A DNA stretch of 45,337 nucleotides from a bacterium (GTDB lineage: Bacteria; Moduliflexota; Moduliflexia; Moduliflexales; JAUQPW01), in the NCBI GenBank assembly GCA_030550175.1, contig JAUQPW010000041.1, positions 1-45,337 on the forward strand. The letters run 5' to 3'. The position numbers and the translations under genes were made by a program. Positions within the stretch are counted from its first letter, which is position 1. Each line of letters starts with the position of its first letter. A model generated the notes under the pieces. It made no database searches and was not told where the DNA came from. It was given only the letters and a program-made list of their open reading frames with translations. Shown here piece by piece: positions 27,322 through 35,497 of the stretch.

Positions 27322-28686
27322 ATGTATTCCGTTTTGATCGTCGATGATGATGCAGCCCTACGGCTGATTTTATCTGATTTTCTCTCTCAAGAGGATTACA
27401 AGATCTTGTTGGCGAAGGATGGTAGGGAAGCCCTGGATCTCCTGAAACGACAGCAGGTGGATATCCTACTGCTGGATATCAATATGCCCGGAATGACGGG
27501 TATGGAAGTTCTGGAGAAAGTTAAAGAGTTGGGAGAAAATCCTTTGGTGATCATGTTATCGGCCCTTCAAGAAGTTAAGTTAGCCGTAAAGGCAGTGAAA
27601 CTAGGTGCCTATGATTATCTATCTAAGCCTGTCAATTTGGAAGAACTCAAGCTCGTTATAGAAAAAGGTCTTCAACACAGACAATTGGAAAGAAAAGCGG
27701 AACATCTGGAACAGAGGATCCAGGAATCCTGGAGTCCGGCAGGACTCATTGGAACCAGCCCTGCCATGAAAAGGGTTTTCCAGTTTATAGATAAGGTTGC
27801 ACGAACCGATACCACGGTTCTTATTCAAGGGGAGAGCGGTACCGGTAAGGAGTTGGTGGCGTATGCCATTCATCAGTGTAGCTTGAGAAAAGATAAGCCT
27901 TTTATAACCATCGATTGCGGTGCTATCCCGGAAGAGTTGGTGGAAAGTGAGTTATTCGGACATGAAAAGGGGGCCTTTACAGGGGCCCTTCAAAAGAAGG
28001 AAGGAAAATTCGAACTGGCCAAGGGTGGAACCTTGTTTTTGGATGAAATAGGAAACCTACCCCTTCCGGGACAGGCTAAACTCCTGCGGGCATTGGAACA
28101 AAGACAAATAACCCGGGTCGGTGGAATCTCGATGATACCTGTGGATGTGCGGATTATAGCGGCTACCAATGTTATACTGAGCCAGGCAACCCGGGAGGGA
28201 AAATTTCGGGAAGATTTATTTTATCGACTGAATGTTTTTATTTTAGAACTTCCGCCTCTACGAGAGAGAAAAGAGGATATTCCTTTGCTGGTAGAGAATT
28301 TTCTCCATCGCTTTGCCCAACAGCAGAGAAAGAATATTCGAGAAATTTCTCCGGAAGCCATGGAGTTACTTCTAAATTACCACTGGCCCGGCAACGTCCG
28401 GGAACTGCGCAATGTACTGGAGCGGGCCATTATCCTGGCAGAAGATTCTATAAGACCTGAACACCTACCCAACTTTTCTGGATCAACTCCCTCCCCTTCC
28501 CTGTCTTCCCTCTCAACTCTGCCTTTTTCTGAGGCCAAAGATAAAGTTCTTTCAGATCTGGAAAAAGAATATATTCTGCAGGCCTTAGCGAAAAGTGGTG
28601 GAAATAAAGCCAAGGCTGCCCGTGCCCTCAATATCAATTACAGAACGCTTTACGAAAAAATGAAGAAGTACGGTATCAACGTTTAA
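27322..28686 (+). CDS. RR: sigma54-dependent NtrC-family response regulator
   Basis: This 454-aa protein has a receiver (DDD at 8-10, phosphoacceptor Asp52 in ILLLDINMPG, Lys in LSKPVN), a sigma54-interaction AAA+ domain (Walker A GESGTGKE, HEKGAFTGA loop, Walker B TLFLDEIGNL, FYRLNVF) and a Fis-type HTH (SGGNKAKAARALNINYRTLY). It is complete and presumably active. It is placed after HK2 and before A'-B'-C', so the cognate pseudopilin sets are its most likely targets (inference). Module 1 has no own regulator and may share this one. No strong ribosome site precedes the ATG; coupling to HK2 over a 94-base gap is possible. Confidence 0.94.
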   Translation: MYSVLIVDDDAALRLILSDFLSQEDYKILLAKDGREALDLLKRQQVDILLLDINMPGMTGMEVLEKVKELGENPLVIMLSALQEVKLAVKAVKLGAYDYLSKPVNLEELKLVIEKGLQHRQLERKAEHLEQRIQESWSPAGLIGTSPAMKRVFQFIDKVARTDTTVLIQGESGTGKELVAYAIHQCSLRKDKPFITIDCGAIPEELVESELFGHEKGAFTGALQKKEGKFELAKGGTLFLDEIGNLPLPGQAKLLRALEQRQITRVGGISMIPVDVRIIAATNVILSQATREGKFREDLFYRLNVFILELPPLRERKEDIPLLVENFLHRFAQQQRKNIREISPEAMELLLNYHWPGNVRELRNVLERAIILAEDSIRPEHLPNFSGSTPSPSLSSLSTLPFSEAKDKVLSDLEKEYILQALAKSGGNKAKAARALNINYRTLYEKMKKYGINV

Positions 28687-28727
28687 ACTTCACGGTCTTT
28701 TCTGGAAAGAAGATCTTCCTTCACAAC

Positions 28728-28745
28728 TATGGCCTTAAGGCCATA
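28728..28745. promoter_or_regulatory. Perfect 18-bp palindrome after RR
   Basis: TATGGCCTTAAGGCCATA is a perfect palindrome 41 bases after the RR stop, followed by CTTTT. It may be a weak intrinsic terminator (7-bp stem, TTAA loop) or a regulator site for the A'-B'-C' unit. The block GGCCTTAAG recurs at about 28798. Confidence 0.45.
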
Positions 28746-28809
28746 CTTTTAAGATGAAAAACTCATACTTTCCTTCCCCTATCCCTTTCTCTCAGGTGGC
28801 CTTAAGCTC

Positions 28810-28882
28810 AAGTAAGTATCATTAATTAAACTATTTATAAAGTTACTTACTTCACTTTACCTTCCCTGGTATCGGTTTTGAA
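28810..28882 (+). promoter_or_regulatory. Candidate activator site plus degenerate sigma54-like element before A'
   Basis: AAGTAAGTA (28810-28818) and TACTTACTT (28844-28852) form a perfect 9-bp inverted repeat around an AT-rich spacer. It is followed by TGGTATCGGTTTTGAA (28867-28882), which keeps TGG, TTTG and the sigma54 spacing but has GA at -12. The order fits an enhancer site upstream of a sigma54 promoter. However, the element is degenerate and the leader to ATG 29276 would be about 380 bases, so confidence is low. Confidence 0.3.
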
Positions 28883-28954
28883 TTTCAAGGGCCTGGCAGA
28901 GACGTGTGGGAATACCGTCCCTGGTTAGACAATTGGCCTGAAATCCTTACATGA

Positions 28955-29125
28955 AAAGAAGGGTTGTTTCCCTTCGCCTCCCTTCCCTGTGAAGGAAGGA
29001 GAGTCGGCCTGGGAGAATTGGGATTCAGGCAATTCCCGAGTTTCCCCTTCCGGTATCGGGAAGGGGGTTAGGCTAGAAAAAACCTATCCCTGAAAGCCTC
29101 TTTCCTTCCCTTAATCCCCTGTCAA
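28955..29125 (+). repeat. Dispersed repeat family R2, copy 2
   Basis: Pyrimidine/purine-rich, non-coding sequence homologous to the reverse complement of 8221-8345, sharing GGGGGTTAGG-TAGAAAAAAC and CCCTGAAAGC blocks. It fills the middle of the 589-base gap between RR and A'. The rest of the gap has no gene. Confidence 0.65.
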
Positions 29126-29275
29126 CAGGGGAATGGGAGGAAGAGATAGAGGGGGAGTGAGGGGTAAGGCAGACGCCGCGCTCCCAGCTAATAGAGAGTT
29201 AAGTTAGCAAGGCAAATCAACCGGATCTGGTATTCATTTAGATAAACAACCCCTTTAATTTTATGAGGAATCGTT

Positions 29276-30688
29276 ATGGTCATTAACAACGAGCTCAAAT
29301 ATTTTCAAAATGAGAAAGGAATAGCCCTTGTGGTCGTCATAGCGGTCAGTGCTATTCTGCTTATGGCCCTGGGTGCTGGCTACGCTATCATGACCAGTGC
29401 TTTAAGTACGGCTGCTTCAGAGGTCAGCCGGGATCAAGTCATGAATGTGGCCCTGGCGGGAATCGAAGAAGCACTGGCCTGGTTTAGGTCTACGGCCAAT
29501 GGAAAACAGGCTGTCAAAACCACATTCGATCCCATGCAATCAGGGACCCGGGGTACGGTACCGATTACGGTTCCTGAAACCCAGGATACCAATTGTGTAG
29601 GTGGTTCCTCAGGCTATAACACAAATTGCGTGGGAATTATGAGAGACTTCAAAATCGGTTTAATGAATAACCTGTATGGACACTATGAACTCAGGAGAAC
29701 CGGTAACGCCGTTCAAGATATTACCAATCTTCGAATTCCAGGTAATACCAATGCAGCTAACCCGCCTGCAGGCGTTGTGTGGCGGCTCGAAGTAAATGCC
29801 TATACCTACCAGCGCAATTCAGCCAGTCCCCTCAATCCCAGTAACCCTGGGCAAAATAAAATCGTGGAGCAGGTGGTTATGGATGCAGAGATTCGGCGAA
29901 TGGTATTGACTCCGCCTCCTGCAACGGTCAGTACCTTCCGAGGAAGTAATATTCAGGTTCTTCAGAAAGGTCAAATATGCAATACCTCCTCTAATACGGC
30001 GGCTTATATCTCCCAGAATCCTGGAAACTCAACTACTCCCGCTACCATGAACTGTCCTATTCCGGGTTCAAATCAAGTACTGACTGCCTCATCCACACAA
30101 TTCAATCAGACGGTAGATCCCTATAGTTTGTTTGGCATGAGTTTATCCGATCTTAAAACCTTCGTTCAAAATAGTCCTAATGGAATCTATATTAACGGGA
30201 GTGCAAACCTAAACAAAATCACCCCTTTCCCTGTTAATTCTACCAATCCCCCTCTGATTTATATAGAGAATGTAAACAATACCGACATCTGTCTTTATAA
30301 TAACACCACCAGTCAGCGCATCGATGCCTTTGGTGTAATCGTAGTGGATGGGGGGAATGTTAATATTTGTGGAGCCGATGGCAAGCCTTGCAGTAGTGGA
30401 GGAGGGGGAAGTAGTCCGGTTTGTGGTACCGGTTGTGTAACGGATCAATGCGGCAGTTTTACCGGCTTCATCTATATGAAGGGGACGCTTAATATAGACG
30501 GGGGAGCTGTGATTAACGGGGCCGTTGTTGCAGCCCCAGATAGCTTTGGTTCTGTATCCACTGTGGTTGGAGATTCCAGTGGAACGGTAATTACCAAGCT
30601 TAATTACAACGGCAATTTTATTACCGGAGTTCTTAACCAAAACATGAGTAACTATGCCATATCGAGAGCGCCCCATATTAAAAGGTAA
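29276..30688 (+). CDS. A': PilX-like pseudopilin with polymer-forming-type C-terminal region
   Basis: This 470-aa paralogue of A starts at ATG 29276, preceded by GAGGAA. NEKG|IALVVVIAVSAILLMA is the PilX-type prepilin segment without Glu5. The post-helix stretch (STAASEVSRDQVMNVALAG) and FGHYE/YGHYELRR blocks match A. The tail has the same polymer-forming-type rungs (DAFGVIVVDGGNVNI, CGSFTGFIYMKGTLNI, GAVINGAVVA) and ends NQNMSNYAISRAPHIKR, close to A's NQAMGNYSISLAPYILR. It differs by Cys-containing insertions (SSGGGGSSPVCGTGC). It lies 13 bases before B', so the two are surely cotranscribed. Confidence 0.82.
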   Translation: MVINNELKYFQNEKGIALVVVIAVSAILLMALGAGYAIMTSALSTAASEVSRDQVMNVALAGIEEALAWFRSTANGKQAVKTTFDPMQSGTRGTVPITVPETQDTNCVGGSSGYNTNCVGIMRDFKIGLMNNLYGHYELRRTGNAVQDITNLRIPGNTNAANPPAGVVWRLEVNAYTYQRNSASPLNPSNPGQNKIVEQVVMDAEIRRMVLTPPPATVSTFRGSNIQVLQKGQICNTSSNTAAYISQNPGNSTTPATMNCPIPGSNQVLTASSTQFNQTVDPYSLFGMSLSDLKTFVQNSPNGIYINGSANLNKITPFPVNSTNPPLIYIENVNNTDICLYNNTTSQRIDAFGVIVVDGGNVNICGADGKPCSSGGGGSSPVCGTGCVTDQCGSFTGFIYMKGTLNIDGGAVINGAVVAAPDSFGSVSTVVGDSSGTVITKLNYNGNFITGVLNQNMSNYAISRAPHIKR

Positions 30689-30701
30689 AGGAGGCTTTTA
30701 T

Positions 30702-33700
30702 ATGTTTCGTTTAAATAAAAAAGTAATGGGATTATCCCGAGAATCCGGTCTCAGTTTGATAGAATTGGTGGTAGCTGTTGCCATCCTGGGCGTCCTGGTC
30801 ATCGGAGCCATCACTTATCACACCGCAGCTTATAAATCTACTACTTTGAATCAAGACCGTGCCTTTTGTATTCAGAAATCTATACAACTCATCAATGAAC
30901 TTAGGGAGAGGACGGCAGGTACCGATACCGCTGCTTCATTAGCCCCCTATGATCAGGTCATCGAAGACGCCAACGGGAATATCCTCAATAGCTTTTATTC
31001 TCCTATTCTCAGTCTTCAGCTCGAACAAAATCTGACCATAGCTCCCAATGCCCCGGCCGATCCCTTAAGTGGTAACATAAATACAGGAAATGGTTGGAAA
31101 TTTCAAAGACAGATCGATGTGAGAAGGTTTGATTATACTCAGCCTATCTCTTCAGAAGAACCGATGATGGTGACCGTTAGATGCTTTTATACCGATGCTT
31201 CTAATCCCTCTCAGGGAGGACTTCCTTTAGCTGAGACGACCAGTGTTATGCGAAAGCTGGGTAATAGCCTTCCGACCAGTCAGACCTTCGATCTGTATGT
31301 TCTTGCCGTGGATACAGTTCCTGGCTGGTGGGTCAGTTTAGGAAATCTCCGGCCGATCATTAACACAGCCGTTAACCAGCTACAGGCCAGCAACCCGGGT
31401 CTCAATTACCGAATGCATTATATCACCCGAGCTGCTTTCGGTCGGGATAAAAGTTATACTCCCTTCCTGAATACTCCGGCCAGTTACGATCCGGTGGTTA
31501 ACTATCCGGCAGTTCTTACCAACCCTTATTCTCCCATCGAACCGGCCTATTATTATCCCGATCTTCTCCAGACCACTACGGGGAGTCCTGAATTTGAGTA
31601 TTACAGAGCTGCTTTTTTGAACCAGGGTAAAATTAATCCAGGTCGGGTTATCAATATCGGTGGAGTGGGTAATGTGGGCATTCCCAACAGTAACGTAACC
31701 GGATATACAGGTGGGAATGTCCCTCTGGCCAATGTGGCAGGTATTGTAAGAGCCGGATTACTTTATGATCCCCAGGATCCACCTAATACCTTGGGAGCCA
31801 ATCTGGATGACGATCATTATTTAGTCGTGCGTTATGCGCTGGCCGACTATTTTAACCATGCCGTGCGTTATCCCGAGGAATTAACCGAGTACTGCATGCG
31901 TAAATATGGCAACTTACCCCAACGAAATCCGAATAAAAATAATATTTGGGATTGTCTTCCTGCCGACACCAGCTCTGCGGCTCCTTTTCCACTCCCTACC
32001 GGAATGACCTACACAGACTTTGTTCAGCGCTATACCGAACCTACCATGGAACCCAGCCTTAGACTCCTGCTGGAGCAGCTTTATCAGGATCCGGCCTCCT
32101 ATCAGAATATCTTGATCCTCAACGCCCATGGGGAGATGCTTCCGGTACCTCCCATGCGGAATTATTCAGATCCGGCTAAAAACCCAAACCCCGGTGGTAC
32201 CAATACCGATCCTACGGTGAGTGGTTTCCCCGGCGTTCGCGTGGTTACCCATCCGGAACAATTAGAGTATCAAAATGGAAGCAATGTCGTACTCCGGGTT
32301 TATTCCTATGTTACTCCTGAAACCATGGCCAGTACCCTGGTGGGTTGTAATAACGCCCTCCCTCAATATGGACCAACGGCTATTTTAGATAAGGATTGTG
32401 ACCCCACCACGGCGAACACAGCCAACAAAGATGATGAAGTCCCCATTGTAGTAAGGATTTCAGGAGTCAATTTCAGCGGTTACAATATTACTTCGGGTAC
32501 GGGAGTTACAGGTACCGGTAATATCGAGGTTCGCAGGATTCGAGGAAACCCAGGAGCGGGCTATTCCGGCTGGGGTAATGCCCCCACCTCGGAGGCAGCC
32601 GAAGGTGCCGGAAGTATGTGGTACGAAGCTTTCCATTGCTGTCCGCTTAACAGTGGTCCCGATCTCATCGTTCTGCTCTATAACAGTCCTCTGCGTCATG
32701 ATTTGGCTACATCCCCCGGGGCCTCTCCTCCTTATGCAGCATCCGTTGGGGCTACCAACACGGGTCTTCCATCGGCAAGACGTCTGTATGGAATGGAATA
32801 TATTCCTGCCTTTACGGGAGATCCGGCTAACCTGGGTGCCAATCCTAATTATGATCTCTCGTCGGTTAGTTCCTCAAATTACAAAAATACCGCCCGATGG
32901 ACTATTACCCTGCTGAATACAGGAAGTGTTCTGGATAACCAGCAGTTAACCATTGAAACCCGCATCGCACCACGCCGTGTTACCGGTGAAGCCGATAGTA
33001 CCTATATCACACGAACCCTCTATTTAGGTTATGATCCGACCAATCCCTATTCCTATATTCCTGATCTTCCTGCAGGGGCTATTGTGGGGAGTGCAGGTCT
33101 TTATATGTCAGGTGGAACGTATGACTTTGTAACGGCCAACAATGTTCCCAGTGATATTTCAAGGACCTATACCTGGCTTGCTAACATCAACTGCGTTACC
33201 GGAACCAATGGATGTAACATACCTACAAATACAGGCAGGGCCGGTCAAACGGGTATGGAGGGTCTAGATTTCCCGGTTAATGGTTTTCGAGCTCCCTTCA
33301 CCGAAAGGTTTCAGTTTATAGGAGACCCACGTCATAGCCCCTATTGGGATGTTAAGGCAGATCATCGCTATAACTGGTATTTTGTGGATGACGCCACTAT
33401 GCCAGGAGCTCCTTACAATACGGCGCCTTACAATACCGCTGCGGGACGCAATAGTCCTCTTAACAGTAATGGCTTTTCTGGTTTTACACCCAATGCCAGT
33501 GATGGGTGGTCAAACGGTTCCGGAGGGACCAACAATCCCGGCAAACTCCCCTTTGATTATCCCAAACTCGCCGAAGTCTATCGTATGGGAATCCTCAAGA
33601 GTCGATCTATCTTCAATAGCATTACCGGTTGGGGTTTCTTCTATACAGATTTTGGAAGTGCAATAGGTGGCGATCTCACCTGGCTGGCCTCCTATAACAC

Positions 33701-35264
33701 GGTATGGACAGACGCTGTACGTGTACCTCTGAATCCTTTCAGAAATCGAAATAATATTGCTCCGGCCGTAGCGAAGGAGGGAAATAATGCCTATAACACA
33801 GGAAGTAACTTCATTGATCTGGATGAGATAGCCGGTAGTCACGGTAATTGGACGACCAATGGCCCCTACGGTCGTACCCGGGTGTTGACCCAATGGGCCG
33901 GGGTAGGCAACTGGTATGCCAAACCCTGGTTGGGAGAAATCTATCCGGATATTACCAATAATACCAATTATTATGCTGCAGCTAACATAGGGTGGAAAAC
34001 CCGAGGAAATCTCCCGACCAGTATCTTCAATCAAGATACGGAAGAAGTGGCCTACTTGGGATATAATGCCACCCGAAGTAACGAAGGTAATGGAGCACCC
34101 AGTTTCTTCAACGGAGTTACTCTATATAATCATAATAGCAGTTCAACTACTACCAATCAAACCGCTATAGGGGTTGCAATGACCAGTGCTATCAAGTCTA
34201 CGATAAACTTCTCGATCAATGCCCAGCGACCTTTTCAAATTCATGATACCTCTTCGACCCCTCCTGAGAACGGTACAGCCCCCTATAATACCAGCAACTT
34301 GCGGACCACCGTATCCCTTTTTGCTCCGTTTTATTGTACCGGGGGAACTCCTCCTAACCCCCCCACACCCGGGGTACCTTCCACGTGCGGTGGCAGTAAT
34401 CCTCCTTCAAATACTCGAATGGGGAGTGCCTTACTCCAGGTCCGGCAAGATCCTGATTTTAACCCGGCAGGAGCCAGTACCGGTTCCTCCTTGGATGCCA
34501 ATACCAATGTCCCGAACAGTAACGACCTCTTTGGATACTTTGTGATGAATGGGCTTCAGCCGGCCGGAGTTTCTAATCCCGAAACCCTCTTAACCACAGT
34601 TAATCTGAGTACCTTAACCTACGGATTTATGCTGACCGGTCAGTCCACCCATCCGGTTACTGGAGCCGCCCTTCCTCTAAACCCGGCGACCGGGACTCCC
34701 TGGAATAGTATTCGCCAGCTCCCTCGGGTTGAAGTAGTCGGCCCAGACCCAGGTAATCAGGCCGCTTTAACCAGTCCTTCCTCATTGACCATCCAGTGGA
34801 ATATCACCTGGCGGCGATGGGATGGTTTACCCTATACTCCCAGCTATCAAACCAACTTCGCTGAAAAGACTCCCCTTTACTATGTCTTGATGTATTCCGA
34901 TGGGGGTCCCTGGCGTTATGTCATTGGAGATAATGACCTGGTTCCAACTCCTCCCGATGATTGGACAAGTCGTGCAGCTCTGCCTGTAGAGGATGGGGGT
35001 AAGTATACCCCGGCTATGGGCCCCAATAAAATCCACTTCATCTGTGAAGGAGCCAATACACCGGATTGCCCTGGAAACTTTGCGACCATGAATACAACGG
35101 TACTCCAAAAACAATATACTTGGAATGTATCCGGGCTTAATCTCAATCTAGGCGGATCCAATAATCCCCCCGGGCAAACCTATACCATCCGGGTTGTGGT
35201 ACATCGTAAGAACATTTATAACCACTTTGCTTACCATGATCTGCAATTTGTGCTTCGACCTTAA
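30702..35264 (+). CDS. B': giant PilV-like pseudopilin (about 1520 aa)
   Basis: ATG 30702 is chosen because AAGGAGG lies 7 bases upstream; earlier in-frame codons overlap A'. SRESG|LSLIELVVAVAILG is the class III prepilin signal (cleavage after Gly16, Glu5 present). The protein is collinear with B throughout: the early ITYHTAAYKSTTLNQDRAF, YALADYFNHAVRYPEELTEY, VVTHPEQLEYQNGSN, and the C-terminal FN3/Ig-like block ending NIYNHFAYHDLQFVLRP. It is about 105 residues longer owing to Asn/Gly/Ser/Thr-rich insertions. Divergence is concentrated in loops, as expected for surface variation between paralogous tip proteins. No known catalytic or adhesin domain was recognised in the central 1,000 residues. 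Confidence 0.82.
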   Translation: MFRLNKKVMGLSRESGLSLIELVVAVAILGVLVIGAITYHTAAYKSTTLNQDRAFCIQKSIQLINELRERTAGTDTAASLAPYDQVIEDANGNILNSFYSPILSLQLEQNLTIAPNAPADPLSGNINTGNGWKFQRQIDVRRFDYTQPISSEEPMMVTVRCFYTDASNPSQGGLPLAETTSVMRKLGNSLPTSQTFDLYVLAVDTVPGWWVSLGNLRPIINTAVNQLQASNPGLNYRMHYITRAAFGRDKSYTPFLNTPASYDPVVNYPAVLTNPYSPIEPAYYYPDLLQTTTGSPEFEYYRAAFLNQGKINPGRVINIGGVGNVGIPNSNVTGYTGGNVPLANVAGIVRAGLLYDPQDPPNTLGANLDDDHYLVVRYALADYFNHAVRYPEELTEYCMRKYGNLPQRNPNKNNIWDCLPADTSSAAPFPLPTGMTYTDFVQRYTEPTMEPSLRLLLEQLYQDPASYQNILILNAHGEMLPVPPMRNYSDPAKNPNPGGTNTDPTVSGFPGVRVVTHPEQLEYQNGSNVVLRVYSYVTPETMASTLVGCNNALPQYGPTAILDKDCDPTTANTANKDDEVPIVVRISGVNFSGYNITSGTGVTGTGNIEVRRIRGNPGAGYSGWGNAPTSEAAEGAGSMWYEAFHCCPLNSGPDLIVLLYNSPLRHDLATSPGASPPYAASVGATNTGLPSARRLYGMEYIPAFTGDPANLGANPNYDLSSVSSSNYKNTARWTITLLNTGSVLDNQQLTIETRIAPRRVTGEADSTYITRTLYLGYDPTNPYSYIPDLPAGAIVGSAGLYMSGGTYDFVTANNVPSDISRTYTWLANINCVTGTNGCNIPTNTGRAGQTGMEGLDFPVNGFRAPFTERFQFIGDPRHSPYWDVKADHRYNWYFVDDATMPGAPYNTAPYNTAAGRNSPLNSNGFSGFTPNASDGWSNGSGGTNNPGKLPFDYPKLAEVYRMGILKSRSIFNSITGWGFFYTDFGSAIGGDLTWLASYNTVWTDAVRVPLNPFRNRNNIAPAVAKEGNNAYNTGSNFIDLDEIAGSHGNWTTNGPYGRTRVLTQWAGVGNWYAKPWLGEIYPDITNNTNYYAAANIGWKTRGNLPTSIFNQDTEEVAYLGYNATRSNEGNGAPSFFNGVTLYNHNSSSTTTNQTAIGVAMTSAIKSTINFSINAQRPFQIHDTSSTPPENGTAPYNTSNLRTTVSLFAPFYCTGGTPPNPPTPGVPSTCGGSNPPSNTRMGSALLQVRQDPDFNPAGASTGSSLDANTNVPNSNDLFGYFVMNGLQPAGVSNPETLLTTVNLSTLTYGFMLTGQSTHPVTGAALPLNPATGTPWNSIRQLPRVEVVGPDPGNQAALTSPSSLTIQWNITWRRWDGLPYTPSYQTNFAEKTPLYYVLMYSDGGPWRYVIGDNDLVPTPPDDWTSRAALPVEDGGKYTPAMGPNKIHFICEGANTPDCPGNFATMNTTVLQKQYTWNVSGLNLNLGGSNNPPGQTYTIRVVVHRKNIYNHFAYHDLQFVLRP

Positions 35265-35304
35265 TCGGGGTAATGGGAAATGGGTGTCGGGTAGGAGTTC
35301 AAGT

Positions 35305-35476
35305 CCTCACCCCTAACCCCTCTCCCGAAGCTTCGGGAGAGGGGAATGAAGAGGTTTCTAAATCCTTCCCTCTTTCCTCTGTGGAGGCTATGGCAGAGGG
35401 AGGTGAAGAGAAGAGGTTTCTAACATCCTACCCTCTCCCCTCTCCCACAGCGTGGGAGAGGGGCTGGGGGTGAGGG
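35305..35476. repeat. MITE-like element with terminal inverted repeats between B' and C'
   Basis: The ends CCTCACCCCTAACCCCTC and GGGGCTGGGGGTGAGG are near-perfect inverted repeats. Inside are a 28-bp perfect palindrome (35317-35344, centre AAGCTT), a second hairpin (35437-35463, loop CAGCG) and a direct repeat GAAGAGGTTTCTAA (about 35349 and 35410). It has no ORF of note. In module 1 the corresponding B-C junction is an overlap, so this element was probably inserted after the modules duplicated, and it has uncoupled C' from B'. Confidence 0.7.
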
Positions 35477-35497
35477 TAAACAAGACTCTATTTTATT

